Part shown: piece after piece, positions 9,606 through 18,032 of the stretch | Layout: each line of letters opens with the position of its first letter | Position numbering within the stretch: the first letter of the stretch is position 1 | Source of the DNA: Natronomonas pharaonis DSM 2160 | GTDB lineage: Archaea; Halobacteriota; Halobacteria; Halobacteriales; Haloarculaceae | Assembly: GCF_000026045.1 (NCBI RefSeq) | Contig: NC_007426.1 | Coordinates: 1,116,001-1,180,000 of the forward strand | DNA length: 64,000 nucleotides | Direction of reading: 5' to 3' | Program-made: the position numbers and the translations under genes | The notes under the pieces: model-generated | The model's database searches: none | Told to the model about the DNA's origin: nothing | What the model saw: the letters and a program-made list of their open reading frames with translations, nothing else

Positions 9606-11054
9606 ATGGACCGGTTGGTGTTGGGGTGTGCGCCGGGGACCCGGCAGTTCGTCGAGCAACTCGCCGAGCAGCCGGCATCGCTGCTGGTGCTTGTCGGCGA
9701 CGAAGCCCGCGCCGACACGCTCCGGGACAGCGGCATCGACACCCGGGTGGTCGACCCCACCGACCCGGCCGCTATCAGGACAGTCGCCGGCGACGCTGCG
9801 TCGGTCGTCGTCGCGCCCGAGGCGAGTCCAGAGGCGGCAGCCATCGCCGACGCGGCGCGCAGTGCTTACCCGGATACCTTTCTGCTCGCCTGCTTTGGCC
9901 GACAACCATCCGAACCGGTTCGGTCGGAGGTTGCGGCTGTCGCTGACCGTGTCGTTGACGGACTCGCGGAGACGCGTGACAAGCTACTGGCGGCCGTCGG
10001 CGAGGGCGGTCTCCGGACCCGAAAGCTCCAGCACGTACTCCGGACTATCGACGGGCCGCTCGCGGTCGTTGCCCACGACAACCCCGACCCCGACGCCATC
10101 GGGTCGGCCATCGGCCTCAAACGCATTGCCGAGGCCGCGGGCGTCGAGGCGACCGCCTGTTATTACGGCGACATCAATCATCAGGAAAACCGGGCGCTGG
10201 TCAACCTGCTGGAGTTCGACCTTCGCAGTCTCGATGCCGACTGCGACCCCTCGTCGTTCGGTGGTATCGCACTCGTTGACCACTCGCGGCCGGGGGCTAA
10301 CGACGGCTTGCCGCCCGAAGCGGACATCGACATTGTCATCGACCACCACCCGCCTCGCCAACCGATACAGGCGCGCTTTGTCGACCTGCGAAGCGATGTC
10401 GGCGCGACCTGTACGTTGGTGGCCGGGTACCTGCGCGAACTGGGCATTCCCATCGACGAGAATCTCGCCAGCGGCCTCCTGTACGGCATCTGGACGGACA
10501 CGCAGTCGTTCAGCCGAGGGGTCGCCCGGGCTGACTTCGAGGCGGCGGCAGCGCTCATCGAGACCGCCGACAGGGAGGCACTGCAGCGAATCGAATCGCC
10601 GAGCGTGACTGCCGGGACGCTCGAAACCGTCCAGCGGGCCATCTCGAACCGAACCGTCAGAGACGACGTACTGGTGACCTGTGTCGGACAGGTTTCCGAC
10701 AGAGACGCGCTCTCGCAGGCTGCGGACAAGCTGTTGAACATGCAGGACATCTCTACGACCCTCGTCTGTGGCTACACCGACGAGACGGTGTTTATCTCCG
10801 CGCGGGCGCGAGCAGCCGACCTCGACCTCGGTGAAACACTCCGGGAAGCGTTCGGGCAAATCGGCAGCGCCGGCGGCCACGCGGACATGGCCGGCGCCCA
10901 GATACCGGTCGGTATTCTCCTCGATGACGCCGACGAACGGGAGCGGCGGAGCGTTATCGAGGACGTCATCACCGAGCGGTTCTTCGAGGCCGTCGGGATG
11001 ACACCGGACTATGTCCCGTTTGTCTACGCCGACACCTTCGGCGGCGTTGAGTGA
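9606..11054 (+). CDS. DHH-family phosphoesterase with N-terminal Rossmann-like domain
   Basis: A 482-residue protein. Residues 1 to about 120 resemble a nucleotide-binding TrkA-N-like fold. A DHH phosphoesterase core follows (HDNPDPDAIGSA at 157-168, and VIDHHPP near residue 253, whose aspartate and histidines bind Mn2+), then a C-terminal DHHA1 domain with the GSAGGHADMAGAQIP motif. Such proteins are RecJ-like or nanoRNase/cyclic-dinucleotide phosphodiesterases; the substrate here is unknown. ATG 9606 is preferred because a TATA-like stretch (catactttag, about 9571-9580) lies at the right distance for a leaderless message. Confidence 0.85.
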   Translation: MDRLVLGCAPGTRQFVEQLAEQPASLLVLVGDEARADTLRDSGIDTRVVDPTDPAAIRTVAGDAASVVVAPEASPEAAAIADAARSAYPDTFLLACFGRQPSEPVRSEVAAVADRVVDGLAETRDKLLAAVGEGGLRTRKLQHVLRTIDGPLAVVAHDNPDPDAIGSAIGLKRIAEAAGVEATACYYGDINHQENRALVNLLEFDLRSLDADCDPSSFGGIALVDHSRPGANDGLPPEADIDIVIDHHPPRQPIQARFVDLRSDVGATCTLVAGYLRELGIPIDENLASGLLYGIWTDTQSFSRGVARADFEAAAALIETADREALQRIESPSVTAGTLETVQRAISNRTVRDDVLVTCVGQVSDRDALSQAADKLLNMQDISTTLVCGYTDETVFISARARAADLDLGETLREAFGQIGSAGGHADMAGAQIPVGILLDDADERERRSVIEDVITERFFEAVGMTPDYVPFVYADTFGGVE

Positions 11055-11087
11055 GCTTTTTGCCGCGTCGGGCCCTCATCAGTACCG

Positions 11088-11903
11088 ATGGACGCCCCGG
11101 ACGACGGCCTCGACAGCAGGGATAAGCCGAAAGTCGACGACTACATGACACGCGATGTCGCGACGGTATCGCCCGACGACACCGTCGAAGACGTCGCCCA
11201 GCGCATTGCCGACAGTGACTCTCACAGCGGCTATCCGGTCTGTGACGGCCGGACAGTCGACGGCTTCGTCAGCGCCCGGGACTTACTGCTCGCCGAGGAC
11301 CACGAACCGATTTTCAAGGTGATGACCGAAGATATCATCGTCGCTCACCCGGACATGAAGCTCACTGATGCTGCCCGCGTCATCCTCCGGTCGGGCATCC
11401 AGCAGCTCCCGGTCGTCGACGATGCCGGCAATCTCGTCGGTATCATCTCCAATGCCGACGTCATCCGCTCGCAGATCGAGCGGGCGACCCCGGAGAAGGT
11501 CGGCAAGCTGAAGGAGACACTGGAAAACATCCACGGCGTCGAAGCCACGGAGGACCGACGGACGGTCGAGCTGAACTCGCTGACGCCGACACAGACGAAG
11601 GTCTACACCGATGAACTCGAAGGGCGAAGCTACGAGCTGGAAAACGGTCTTGCAGAGCCGCTCGTAGTAATCGACAACGCCGGCGAGCTGCTGCTCGCCG
11701 ACGGCCACCACCGGGTCAAGGCCGCCAGCCGGCTCGGTATCGAGGAAATGGATGCCTACGTTATCGTTCTGGACCGGCGGGTTGAGCTCGGGATGGCCGA
11801 AACGGCCCGCAAGTGCGACCTCGAACGCATCGAGGATATCCAAGAGGTCGACTACGCCCACCACCCGCTGGTCGAGACGACCGAGCGGCTTCAAGAAGAG
11901 TAG
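11088..11903 (+). CDS. tandem CBS domains fused to a ParB/sulfiredoxin-like domain
   Basis: A 271-residue protein. Two CBS repeats occupy about residues 18-70 and 78-130 (VDDYMTRDVATVSPDDTVEDV and VMTEDIIVAHPDMKL, each followed by a PV-x-D/G element), forming one adenosyl-ligand-binding Bateman module. Residues about 155-235 carry a ParB/Srx-type motif, LLADGHHRVKAASRLG. The fusion suggests an adenine-nucleotide-sensing regulator or nucleotide-dependent enzyme; its target is not visible. It follows the DHH gene after 33 bases, which may be co-transcription. Confidence 0.8.
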   Translation: MDAPDDGLDSRDKPKVDDYMTRDVATVSPDDTVEDVAQRIADSDSHSGYPVCDGRTVDGFVSARDLLLAEDHEPIFKVMTEDIIVAHPDMKLTDAARVILRSGIQQLPVVDDAGNLVGIISNADVIRSQIERATPEKVGKLKETLENIHGVEATEDRRTVELNSLTPTQTKVYTDELEGRSYELENGLAEPLVVIDNAGELLLADGHHRVKAASRLGIEEMDAYVIVLDRRVELGMAETARKCDLERIEDIQEVDYAHHPLVETTERLQEE

Positions 11904-11993
11904 CCGGCTGCCGTCGGGAACGCGGCCGCTTTTGTCTGCCCTCGTGTGGTATCCGTCACCAACATTCATGCATTCGCCCGACGAAGTTCGGCT

Positions 11994-13679
11994 ATGTTCG
12001 ACGAGGAGGACCTCGAGACCATACGGGAGGAGCGAAAGCGGTGGGCCTCGGAGACACACGACGACAGCGAGCGGCGGGAGCGGTTTGCGACAGTCTCCAA
12101 CCGCGAGGTCGACCGGCTGTACACCCCAGCAGACGTTGCTGACCTCGATTATGCGGCCGACCTCGGGTATCCGGGCGAGCCGCCCTACACTCGCGGCGTC
12201 TATCCGACGATGTACCGCGGCCGAACGTGGACGATGCGGCAGTTCGCTGGCTTCGGGACTGCCGCCGAGACCAACGAGCGGTTCCACTACCTCATCGATG
12301 AGGGACAGACCGGACTCTCGACGGCCTTCGATATGCCGACGCTTATGGGTATCGACTCGGACGCTCCGATGAGCGACGGCGAGGTCGGCAAGGAGGGGGT
12401 CGCCGTCGACACGCTCCGGGATATGGAGATCCTCTTCGACGGCATCGACATCGGCGAGGTTTCAACCTCGTTTACGATCAACCCCTCTGCGCCGGTCATC
12501 TATGCGATGTACGTCGCGCTGGCGGACAGACAGGGCGTCCCACGGTCGGAGATCCGCGGCACGCTCCAAAACGACATGCTCAAAGAGTTCATCGCACAGA
12601 AGGAGTGGGCCGTCCCCCCGGAGCCGTCGCTGGATATCGTCGTCGACACGGTCGAGTTCGCCGTCGAGGAGACGCCGAAGTTCCACCCGATTTCGGTGTC
12701 CGGCTATCACATCCGCGAGGCGGGGTCGACGGCAACGCAGGAGGCCGCGTTCACGCTCGCTGACGGCTTTGCCTACGTTGAGGCCTGCATGGACCGTGGG
12801 CTCGATGTCGATGCGTTCGCGCCGCTTCTGTCGTTCTTTTTCAACTCTCACAACGACATCTTCGAGGAGGTCGCCAAATTCCGCGCGACTCGCCGCGTCT
12901 ACGCTCGCTTGCTCGCTGAGTGGTACGGCGCTGAGACCGATGATGCCCGGCGGCTGAAGTTCCACACCCAGACGGCAGGTCAGTCGCTGACGGCCCAGCA
13001 ACCGCTGAACAACATCGTCCGGACAACAGTACAGGCGATGGCGGCGGTGCTCGGCGGCACGCAGTCGCTTCACACCAACAGCTACGACGAGGCGCTGGCG
13101 CTGCCGAGCGAGGAGGCGGTCCGGGTCGCGCTCCGCACCCAGCAGATACTCGCCGAGGAGTCCGGAGCGGCCGACATCGTCGACCCGCTCGGCGGAAGCT
13201 TTGCGGTCGAGTCGCTGACCGACGAACTGGAGTCCGACATCGTCGACTACCTCGACGAGATACGGGAGATGGGCGACGGCTCCATCCGCGACGGCGTGTT
13301 GGCGGGTATCGAGCGCGGCTACTTCCACCGGGAGATTCAGGAAGCATCGTACGAATACCAAAACCGCATCGAGGATGGCACCGAGACAGTCGTCGGTGTG
13401 ACCGACTACACTATCGACGAGGAGACGTCCCCGGAGATTCTCACCGTCGACGACGAGGTCCAGCGTCGCCAGCGGGACCGCCTCGAAGCGGTCAAAAACG
13501 ACCGTGACGACGATGCCGTCGAAGAGGCGCTTGCGGCGCTTTCGGCAGCTATCGAGAACGACGACAACGTCATGCCGCCCATCATCGACGCGGTGAAAGC
13601 CTACGCGACGATGGGCGAGATCATGGGCGTCTTCGAGGACCACTACGGGGCCTACGAGGAAGCTGTCGGACTGGCCTGA
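11994..13679 (+). CDS. mcmA: methylmalonyl-CoA mutase, large (alpha) subunit
   Basis: A 561-residue protein matching the catalytic TIM-barrel part of methylmalonyl-CoA mutase, which interconverts (R)-methylmalonyl-CoA and succinyl-CoA in propionate and odd-chain metabolism. Visible motifs include YPTMYRGRTWTMRQFAGFG, the TxQPLNNIVRTT region and GGTQSLHTNSYDEALALPSE. It ends before a B12-binding domain, so cobalamin must be bound by a separate small subunit encoded outside the window, as is usual in archaea. Start ATG 11994 begins the typical MFDEEDLE N-terminus. Confidence 0.93.
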   Translation: MFDEEDLETIREERKRWASETHDDSERRERFATVSNREVDRLYTPADVADLDYAADLGYPGEPPYTRGVYPTMYRGRTWTMRQFAGFGTAAETNERFHYLIDEGQTGLSTAFDMPTLMGIDSDAPMSDGEVGKEGVAVDTLRDMEILFDGIDIGEVSTSFTINPSAPVIYAMYVALADRQGVPRSEIRGTLQNDMLKEFIAQKEWAVPPEPSLDIVVDTVEFAVEETPKFHPISVSGYHIREAGSTATQEAAFTLADGFAYVEACMDRGLDVDAFAPLLSFFFNSHNDIFEEVAKFRATRRVYARLLAEWYGAETDDARRLKFHTQTAGQSLTAQQPLNNIVRTTVQAMAAVLGGTQSLHTNSYDEALALPSEEAVRVALRTQQILAEESGAADIVDPLGGSFAVESLTDELESDIVDYLDEIREMGDGSIRDGVLAGIERGYFHREIQEASYEYQNRIEDGTETVVGVTDYTIDEETSPEILTVDDEVQRRQRDRLEAVKNDRDDDAVEEALAALSAAIENDDNVMPPIIDAVKAYATMGEIMGVFEDHYGAYEEAVGLA

Positions 13680-13733
13680 TGCCGCCGCCGCGGGAAGCAA
13701 ACCCTCAAACCTCGGGCCCCGATACGGGGTGAC

Positions 13734-15029
13734 ATGAACGTAAGCGTCGTCGGCAGCGGCTCCCTCGGGACCACCGTTGCGGCCTGTCTGGCCGACCTCG
13801 GACACGAGGTGACCGCCGTCGATACTGACGAAGCGACTGTTGAAGCGCTCTCGCGGGGCGAGACCCCCGTCGATGAACCGGGGCTCGGCCCGATGGTGAC
13901 CGCCTACGCCGGCCGCGGACTAACGGCGACGACGGACCACGCGGCGATACTGGAGACGGACCTGACGATGCTTGCCTCCCCAACGCCGACAGACGAGGAC
14001 GGCTCGCCCGACACCGGCGCGCTCTTGGCTGCCGCCGAGGCGGTCGGAGCGGCACTGGCTGACGCCGACGGCTACCACCTCGTTGTCGTGAAATCGACCG
14101 CGCTGCCCGGTTTTGTCGAATCAGAGCTGCTACCGACGCTTGAGGCTGCAAGCGGCATGACCGAAGGCGAAGACTTCGGCGTCGCGGTCAATCCCGCGTT
14201 CCTCCGGGCGGGCAGCGCTGTCGACGACTTCATGGAACCGGACCGTATCGTCATCGGCACCGACGGCGACGACCGCGCGCTCGACCGGCTTGCGGAGCTG
14301 TACCACCCGCTCGTCAGCGACTGGGACGTGCCCGTCGTCGAGACTGGCCGCCAGGAAGCGACGATGATAAAGTACGCAAACAGCGCCTTCCTTGCGGCGA
14401 AGGCCAGTCTCATCAACGACATCGGAAACGTCTGCAAGGAAGTCGGCGTCGACACGTACGCCGTCGCCGACGCGCTCGGCGAGGACGACCGCATCAGCGA
14501 GCGGTTCCTGCAGTCGGGTGTCGGATGGGGTGGCAGCCGCCTGCCGGCAGACACTACCGCGCTCGCCTCGGCCGCCCGTGACGCTGGATACGAGCCGGCG
14601 ATGCTCGAAGCCGCTATCGAGGTCAACGACCGCCAGCCCCAACGGCTGCTGTCGCTGTTGGAATCCCATTGTGAACTTGCTGGTGCCCGCGTCGCGGTAC
14701 TCGGCCTTGCATCCGAGGCCGGCTCCGACGATGTCCGCGGCTCTCAGGCCAAGCCGGTCATTGCGGGGCTTCGCGACCGCGGCGCGTCCGTCGTCGCATA
14801 CGACCCTCGCGCAGCCGATGCGATGGCCGAGACATACCCGGACATCGAGTATGCCGACTCGGCGGCCGCCGCGCTCGATGGGGCTGACGCCGCCGCGTTC
14901 CTCGCCGGCTGGCCGGCGTTTGCCGACCTCGACGCGGAGTTCGATGCGATGGCTGAACCGGTCGTCGTGGACGGCCGGCGCATCGTGGGCCGCCGCGAAG
15001 GACTCGTCTACGAAGGGTTGACGTGGTAA
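13734..15029 (+). CDS. UDP-sugar (UDP-glucose/ManNAc type) dehydrogenase homologue, catalytic Cys replaced
   Basis: A 431-residue protein with the three-domain layout of nucleotide-sugar 6-dehydrogenases: an NAD-binding Rossmann domain (VVGSGSLGTTVAACLA), KSTALPGF, NPAFLRAGSAVDDFMEPDRIVIG, the lysine helix (MIKYANSAFLAAK, K213) and a C-terminal UDP-binding domain. The family's catalytic block is normally GGSCFPKD. Here it reads GGSRLPAD, so the nucleophilic cysteine is Arg269 (codon at 14538) and the following lysine is alanine. Two-step oxidation to a uronic acid is therefore unlikely. The gene may encode a single-step dehydrogenase, a pseudoenzyme or an altered activity. Confidence 0.8.
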   Translation: MNVSVVGSGSLGTTVAACLADLGHEVTAVDTDEATVEALSRGETPVDEPGLGPMVTAYAGRGLTATTDHAAILETDLTMLASPTPTDEDGSPDTGALLAAAEAVGAALADADGYHLVVVKSTALPGFVESELLPTLEAASGMTEGEDFGVAVNPAFLRAGSAVDDFMEPDRIVIGTDGDDRALDRLAELYHPLVSDWDVPVVETGRQEATMIKYANSAFLAAKASLINDIGNVCKEVGVDTYAVADALGEDDRISERFLQSGVGWGGSRLPADTTALASAARDAGYEPAMLEAAIEVNDRQPQRLLSLLESHCELAGARVAVLGLASEAGSDDVRGSQAKPVIAGLRDRGASVVAYDPRAADAMAETYPDIEYADSAAAALDGADAAAFLAGWPAFADLDAEFDAMAEPVVVDGRRIVGRREGLVYEGLTW

Positions 15030-15095
15030 CCCCCGGAGACGGTCCCGGTGACCACGAAGCGGCGGCGATTTAGGCCTCCGCCACCCACCGTCGGT

Positions 15096-15692
15096 ATGCG
15101 ACAGTTCATCGTCATCGGCCACGATGTCCCGACCGACCCCGACGCGGTCTCGCTTGCAGACCTTCCCGGGGCTGGCCGGCTCGATGTCCTCTGCCGGTGT
15201 CTCAACAGCGCTTTCTTCCTGTCTCACGACCTCCGGGATAACGTCCGGGTATGGCTTGTTGTCGGCGACGAGTACGCTATCCGCTTCGAGGGAAGCGAAC
15301 TCCGCCGGCTGAACCCGGACGAGCGCTCGACGGCAGCGCTCGTCCGAGGGGCGCTTGCGGCCCGCGAGAAAGCTATCGGCTCGATGGCAGCCAACCCTTC
15401 ACCCGGCGTCTACATCCGCACGCAGTCACTTTCCGGGCTACTGGAGTCGGTCGCAGACGACGGCCCGCTCGTGACACTCCACGAGGACGGCCAACCGGTC
15501 GTCGACATCGACCCGTCCGCCGAGCCGACCTTCGTCCTGTCTGACCACCACTCCTTCGACGACGCTGAGACAGCACTGCTTGCTGCTCACGCCGACCGGC
15601 GCGTCTCGCTGGGTCCGGAGCCGCTGCATGCCGACCACGCGATTACGGTCGCACACAACTACCTCGACACCGACGGCTACAATCGCTACTGA
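15096..15692 (+). CDS. trmY: tRNA (pseudouridine(54)-N1)-methyltransferase TrmY
   Basis: A 198-residue SPOUT-fold protein beginning MRQFIVIGHDVPTDPDAVSLADLPGAGRLDVLCRC, the recognisable TrmY N-terminus. TrmY methylates pseudouridine 54 in the T-loop of archaeal tRNAs; that pseudouridine is made by Pus10, whose gene is at 41642 in this window. The C-terminal part LSDHHSFDDAE...LGPEPLHADHAITVAHNYLD forms the SAM-binding knot. Start ATG 15096 is chosen because the upstream extension is arginine-rich shadow sequence. Confidence 0.92.
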   Translation: MRQFIVIGHDVPTDPDAVSLADLPGAGRLDVLCRCLNSAFFLSHDLRDNVRVWLVVGDEYAIRFEGSELRRLNPDERSTAALVRGALAAREKAIGSMAANPSPGVYIRTQSLSGLLESVADDGPLVTLHEDGQPVVDIDPSAEPTFVLSDHHSFDDAETALLAAHADRRVSLGPEPLHADHAITVAHNYLDTDGYNRY

Positions 15693-15704
15693 GCGACGCG
15701 CAGG

Positions 15705-15711
15705 TTTATAT
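15705..15711 (+). promoter_or_regulatory. TATA-like box for the 15734 gene
   Basis: TTTATAT in the 41-bp gap after trmY is centred 26 bases before the ATG at 15734, the expected archaeal TATA distance if the message is leaderless. This position also supports the choice of ATG 15734 over an in-frame upstream start. Confidence 0.55.
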
Positions 15712-15733
15712 CACATTGCGCGGAAGCGTCGGC

Positions 15734-16480
15734 ATGGCCCTCCCAATCGGACAGACGATAGCTGACGGTATCGAGCGTGCGGCGACGAAGACCGGCCTCG
15801 TGCTGGCAGTCGTCCTGATAGCCTATCAGCTCCCGCTTGTCGCCGCGACGAACACACTCTTCGAAGCGCTGCTGCCGGCCGAGGCCGCCGCTGAGGCCGA
15901 CATCGGCCTGACGCTGCCGCTTTCGGCCGACGCCGCGGCGGCGATTGCGGTCCTTGGATATCTCTTTGGCGTTGCTGTCGCCGTTGTCGCCGCCCGCGCG
16001 CTGGCCCGTCCGCACGCAGCGCTCTCGACGTTCCCCCCGTCGCTGTACACCAGACGTATCCTCCGAGCGACCCTTGCGGCACTCGTCGCGGGGCTACTCG
16101 CGACGGTCGCTATCGGGGTCGGGACGCTTTTGCTCGTCATCCCCGGCCTCTTTTTGCTCGTCAGTTTCGCGTTCTACCTCGTCGTTATCGGGGTCGAAGA
16201 CGAGGGGCCGCTGTCGTCGCTGCGCCGTAGCTGGCAACTGGCCTCGGGCAACCGCTGGCGGCTGTTTGCGCTGATTCTCATCGTTGGCATCGCCGTCGGC
16301 CTCGTTTCAAGTGTCGTCTCGATTGCTGCGGCAGTTACCGGGTCGATGGTGGCAAGCGAGGTCGCATCCATCTTGGTCGCCGGCTTCCTCGGCATCGTCG
16401 GCTACGGCGTCATCATCGAGGCCTACCTCTGGCTCCGTGAGAACGACGACCCGGCGGCGGCCGCAACCGCCTCGATGTGA
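15734..16480 (+). CDS. hypothetical polytopic membrane protein
   Basis: A 248-residue protein with about five to six membrane segments. It begins with an amphipathic MALPIGQTIADGIERAATKTG segment and has the pattern LRRSWQLASGNRWRLFALILIVGIAVG seen in haloarchaeal DUF-type membrane proteins related to glycerophosphoryl diester phosphodiesterase membrane domains. No catalytic residues are evident. It is the last host gene before the tRNA that carries the provirus. Confidence 0.75.
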   Translation: MALPIGQTIADGIERAATKTGLVLAVVLIAYQLPLVAATNTLFEALLPAEAAAEADIGLTLPLSADAAAAIAVLGYLFGVAVAVVAARALARPHAALSTFPPSLYTRRILRATLAALVAGLLATVAIGVGTLLLVIPGLFLLVSFAFYLVVIGVEDEGPLSSLRRSWQLASGNRWRLFALILIVGIAVGLVSSVVSIAAAVTGSMVASEVASILVAGFLGIVGYGVIIEAYLWLRENDDPAAAATASM

Positions 16481-16512
16481 CGTTTTCCCACTGGATATCC
16501 ACGGACCACAAC

Positions 16513-16520
16513 GCTTAAAC
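16513..16520 (+). promoter_or_regulatory. TATA-like box of tRNA-Pro
   Basis: GCTTAAAC lies about 27-30 bases before the mature tRNA 5' end at 16546, a suitable place for an archaeal tRNA promoter. Confidence 0.45.
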
Positions 16521-16545
16521 TCGCCGACGGCTACCATCCGAGTGC

Positions 16546-16618
16546 GGGCCGGTGGGGTAGCTTGGTATCCTTCGGCCTTCGGGTGGCCGTAACCGCGATT
16601 CGAATTCGCGCCGGCCCA
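16546..16618 (+). tRNA. tRNA-Pro (anticodon CGG)
   Basis: A complete cloverleaf folds by hand. The acceptor stem is GGGCCGG/CCGGCCC, the D-arm is GGGT...ATCC, the anticodon stem-loop is CGGCC-TTCGGGT-GGCCG with anticodon CGG (reads CCG, proline), and the T-arm is CGCGA-TTCGAAT-TCGCG. The discriminator base is A at 16618 and CCA is not encoded. The 3' end (16606-16618) lies within the left attachment core of the provirus, so the tRNA was kept intact on integration. Confidence 0.95.
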
Positions 16619-16620
16619 CT
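16606..16620 (+). repeat. attL core (15-bp direct repeat, left copy)
   Basis: TCGCGCCGGCCCACT, covering the 3' half of the T-stem, the acceptor strand and two bases beyond the tRNA-Pro gene. It is identical to 33701-33715. The repeat stops exactly at the flanking mismatches (T/G on the left, A/T on the right). Confidence 0.9.
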
Positions 16621-16681
16621 ACCCGCTTCAATACTTTGGTACCTCAGGTAAACAGACACATCAATACCGGGGGTGCCAGCC

Positions 16682-16804
16682 ATGACGGCTGACGCCTGCC
16701 GCTGTGACGGCCCGCCCATCCGACAGACGGACGACTCCGGACGCGACTACTGCGGCCGTTGCGGAGCTATGTTGGGCGGAGGGGGTGCCAGCCATGACTT
16801 CTAA
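16682..16804 (+). CDS. 40-residue zinc-ribbon-like protein
   Basis: A small ORF (40 residues) with CRC near its start and CGRC near residue 27, a possible four-cysteine zinc site. It begins behind GGGGGTGCCAGCC, a block repeated exactly before the next gene, and it overlaps that gene by 11 bases. It would be the first provirus gene after attL. Coding status rests on the initiation context, the Cys pattern and the overlap. Confidence 0.55.
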   Translation: MTADACRCDGPPIRQTDDSGRDYCGRCGAMLGGGGASHDF

Positions 16805-17168
16805 ACTCGACTTCGAGGCCGAACGCGACGACGGCAGCGAATCGTGGGACCGCTCCGACCCACTAAACGCCGTTATCTGCCGGATGTCGTGGCGCGAGTG
16901 GGCCGTCGCACTCCCCGACGGCGACGAAGCACATATCTGCGAGCTGCACCACGACGGCCGCGGCTATCAGGGCCGCTGTGACTGTCAGGGCTTCAAATTC
17001 CACAGCGGGCCGTGTGCTCATCTCATCGCCCTGCGGAAAGCCGACGCCCTCGGCCTGCACGACGCCCGCGGCGACCGCATCGAGCTCGCATCCGACGACC
17101 GCCGGCACGCCGACGACATCGAGGACGCGGTCGACCGAGCCGCCACCGACGGAGGACGCAACCGATGA
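16794..17168 (+). CDS. SWIM zinc-finger protein
   Basis: A 124-residue protein with a SWIM motif, CDCQGFKFHSGPCAHL (CxCx9CxH), around residues 61-76, preceded by a short beta-rich lead (REWAVALPDGDEAHICELHHDGRGYQGRC). SWIM domains bind zinc and act in DNA or protein contacts, and are frequent in haloarchaeal mobile elements. ATG 16794 is preferred because it carries the same upstream block as the preceding small gene. Confidence 0.75.
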   Translation: MTSKLDFEAERDDGSESWDRSDPLNAVICRMSWREWAVALPDGDEAHICELHHDGRGYQGRCDCQGFKFHSGPCAHLIALRKADALGLHDARGDRIELASDDRRHADDIEDAVDRAATDGGRNR

Positions 17169-17274
17169 CGCTCAAACTCAAACAGCGACACCGACGACCG
17201 CGACGGCGACGACGACAGCAACGCGCACGCGCCCCCGCGCGTGAAGCCGCCTCCGCAAGCGTATGGGGGGGTCC

Positions 17275-17338
17275 GACTACGTATTGCCATTCCCAACGCC
17301 TTCTTGCGATTCACTACGTAGTCGCCGGTCGACTACGT
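17275..17338. promoter_or_regulatory. three ACTACGT repeats, one a 10-bp palindrome, before the RHH gene
   Basis: ACTACGT occurs at 17276-17282, 17313-17319 and 17332-17338. The middle copy lies in the palindrome ACTACGTAGT (17313-17322), and the first copy forms an inverted pair with it (GACTACGTA/TACGTAGTC). They fill the 180-bp gap upstream of the 17352 ribbon-helix-helix gene. An autoregulatory operator is the simplest reading; replication iterons are an alternative. Confidence 0.55.
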
Positions 17339-17351
17339 TGGGGGTGCAGCT

Positions 17352-18032
17352 ATGAGCAAAGACATCGAGCAGAACCCAACACGCATATCGGTCAACCCCA
17401 AGTCGGCCTTCGATGTCGGCGAGCTGGACGACATCGCCGACGACAAAGATATGAGCCGGGCCGCACTCCTGCGGGAGATTATCGGCGACTACGTCGACGA
17501 ACACACCGACGACGACGGCGAAGTTACCAACCCGGACCTCGCGAAGCCGGAGCACCCCGACCTGCGGGACGCCTTTATGACGTTATTGGACGTGAGCGAC
17601 CACCCACGCGGCCCGCGCCGTATCTCGGTCGACGAAGCCGAAGACGCCCTGTATAGCACGGACTGCGCGAAGTCGAGCGTCCGGCGACGATACCTTGAGC
17701 CGCTCCGAGAGGACGGCTATATCGCGGTCAAATGTGGCCGTATCACCGTTCGACGCCGAACAGTCGAGGAAGTCGAACGCCGACAGGAGACGGCCGACCG
17801 ACAGGCCGACACGCTCGCCAAGAGCGAACCTACCAACGACGACGACCGCGGCGACGGCCCCGTGATGGACGAGCTGGACAAAGAACACCGGAAGCTAATC
17901 AAGTCGAGACGCGCCGACATCGACCCCGCACTCGATGTTATCGGCTGGGCCTGCGAAAACACCGTTTGGGACCACGGCAATCAGACAGCCGTCCGCGCCG
18001 ACGGTGGGGAGGTTACCAACGATGGCGAGTGA
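17352..18032 (+). CDS. ribbon-helix-helix DNA-binding protein with C-terminal winged-helix-like part
   Basis: A 226-residue protein. Residues about 8-50 fit a ribbon-helix-helix unit (RISVNPKSAFDVGELDDIADDKDMSRAALLREIIGDYVDE). Residues about 70-135 (HPDLRDAFMTLLD...SSVRRRYLEPLREDGYIAVKCGRITVRR) look like a winged helix. The acidic tail ends in EVTNDGE, encoded by one of the TTACCAAC repeats. As the largest DNA-binding protein of the early region it is a candidate for replication or transcription control. No rolling-circle Rep motif was found in the provirus. Confidence 0.7.
   Translation: MSKDIEQNPTRISVNPKSAFDVGELDDIADDKDMSRAALLREIIGDYVDEHTDDDGEVTNPDLAKPEHPDLRDAFMTLLDVSDHPRGPRRISVDEAEDALYSTDCAKSSVRRRYLEPLREDGYIAVKCGRITVRRRTVEEVERRQETADRQADTLAKSEPTNDDDRGDGPVMDELDKEHRKLIKSRRADIDPALDVIGWACENTVWDHGNQTAVRADGGEVTNDGE

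Noticed and set aside
17165-17656. Arg-rich ORF starting ATGACGCTCAAACTC after the SWIM gene
   Set aside because: Its start overlaps the SWIM stop, but the reading frame runs as an arginine-rich shadow through the 17352 gene and has none of the acidic character of real haloarchaeal proteins.
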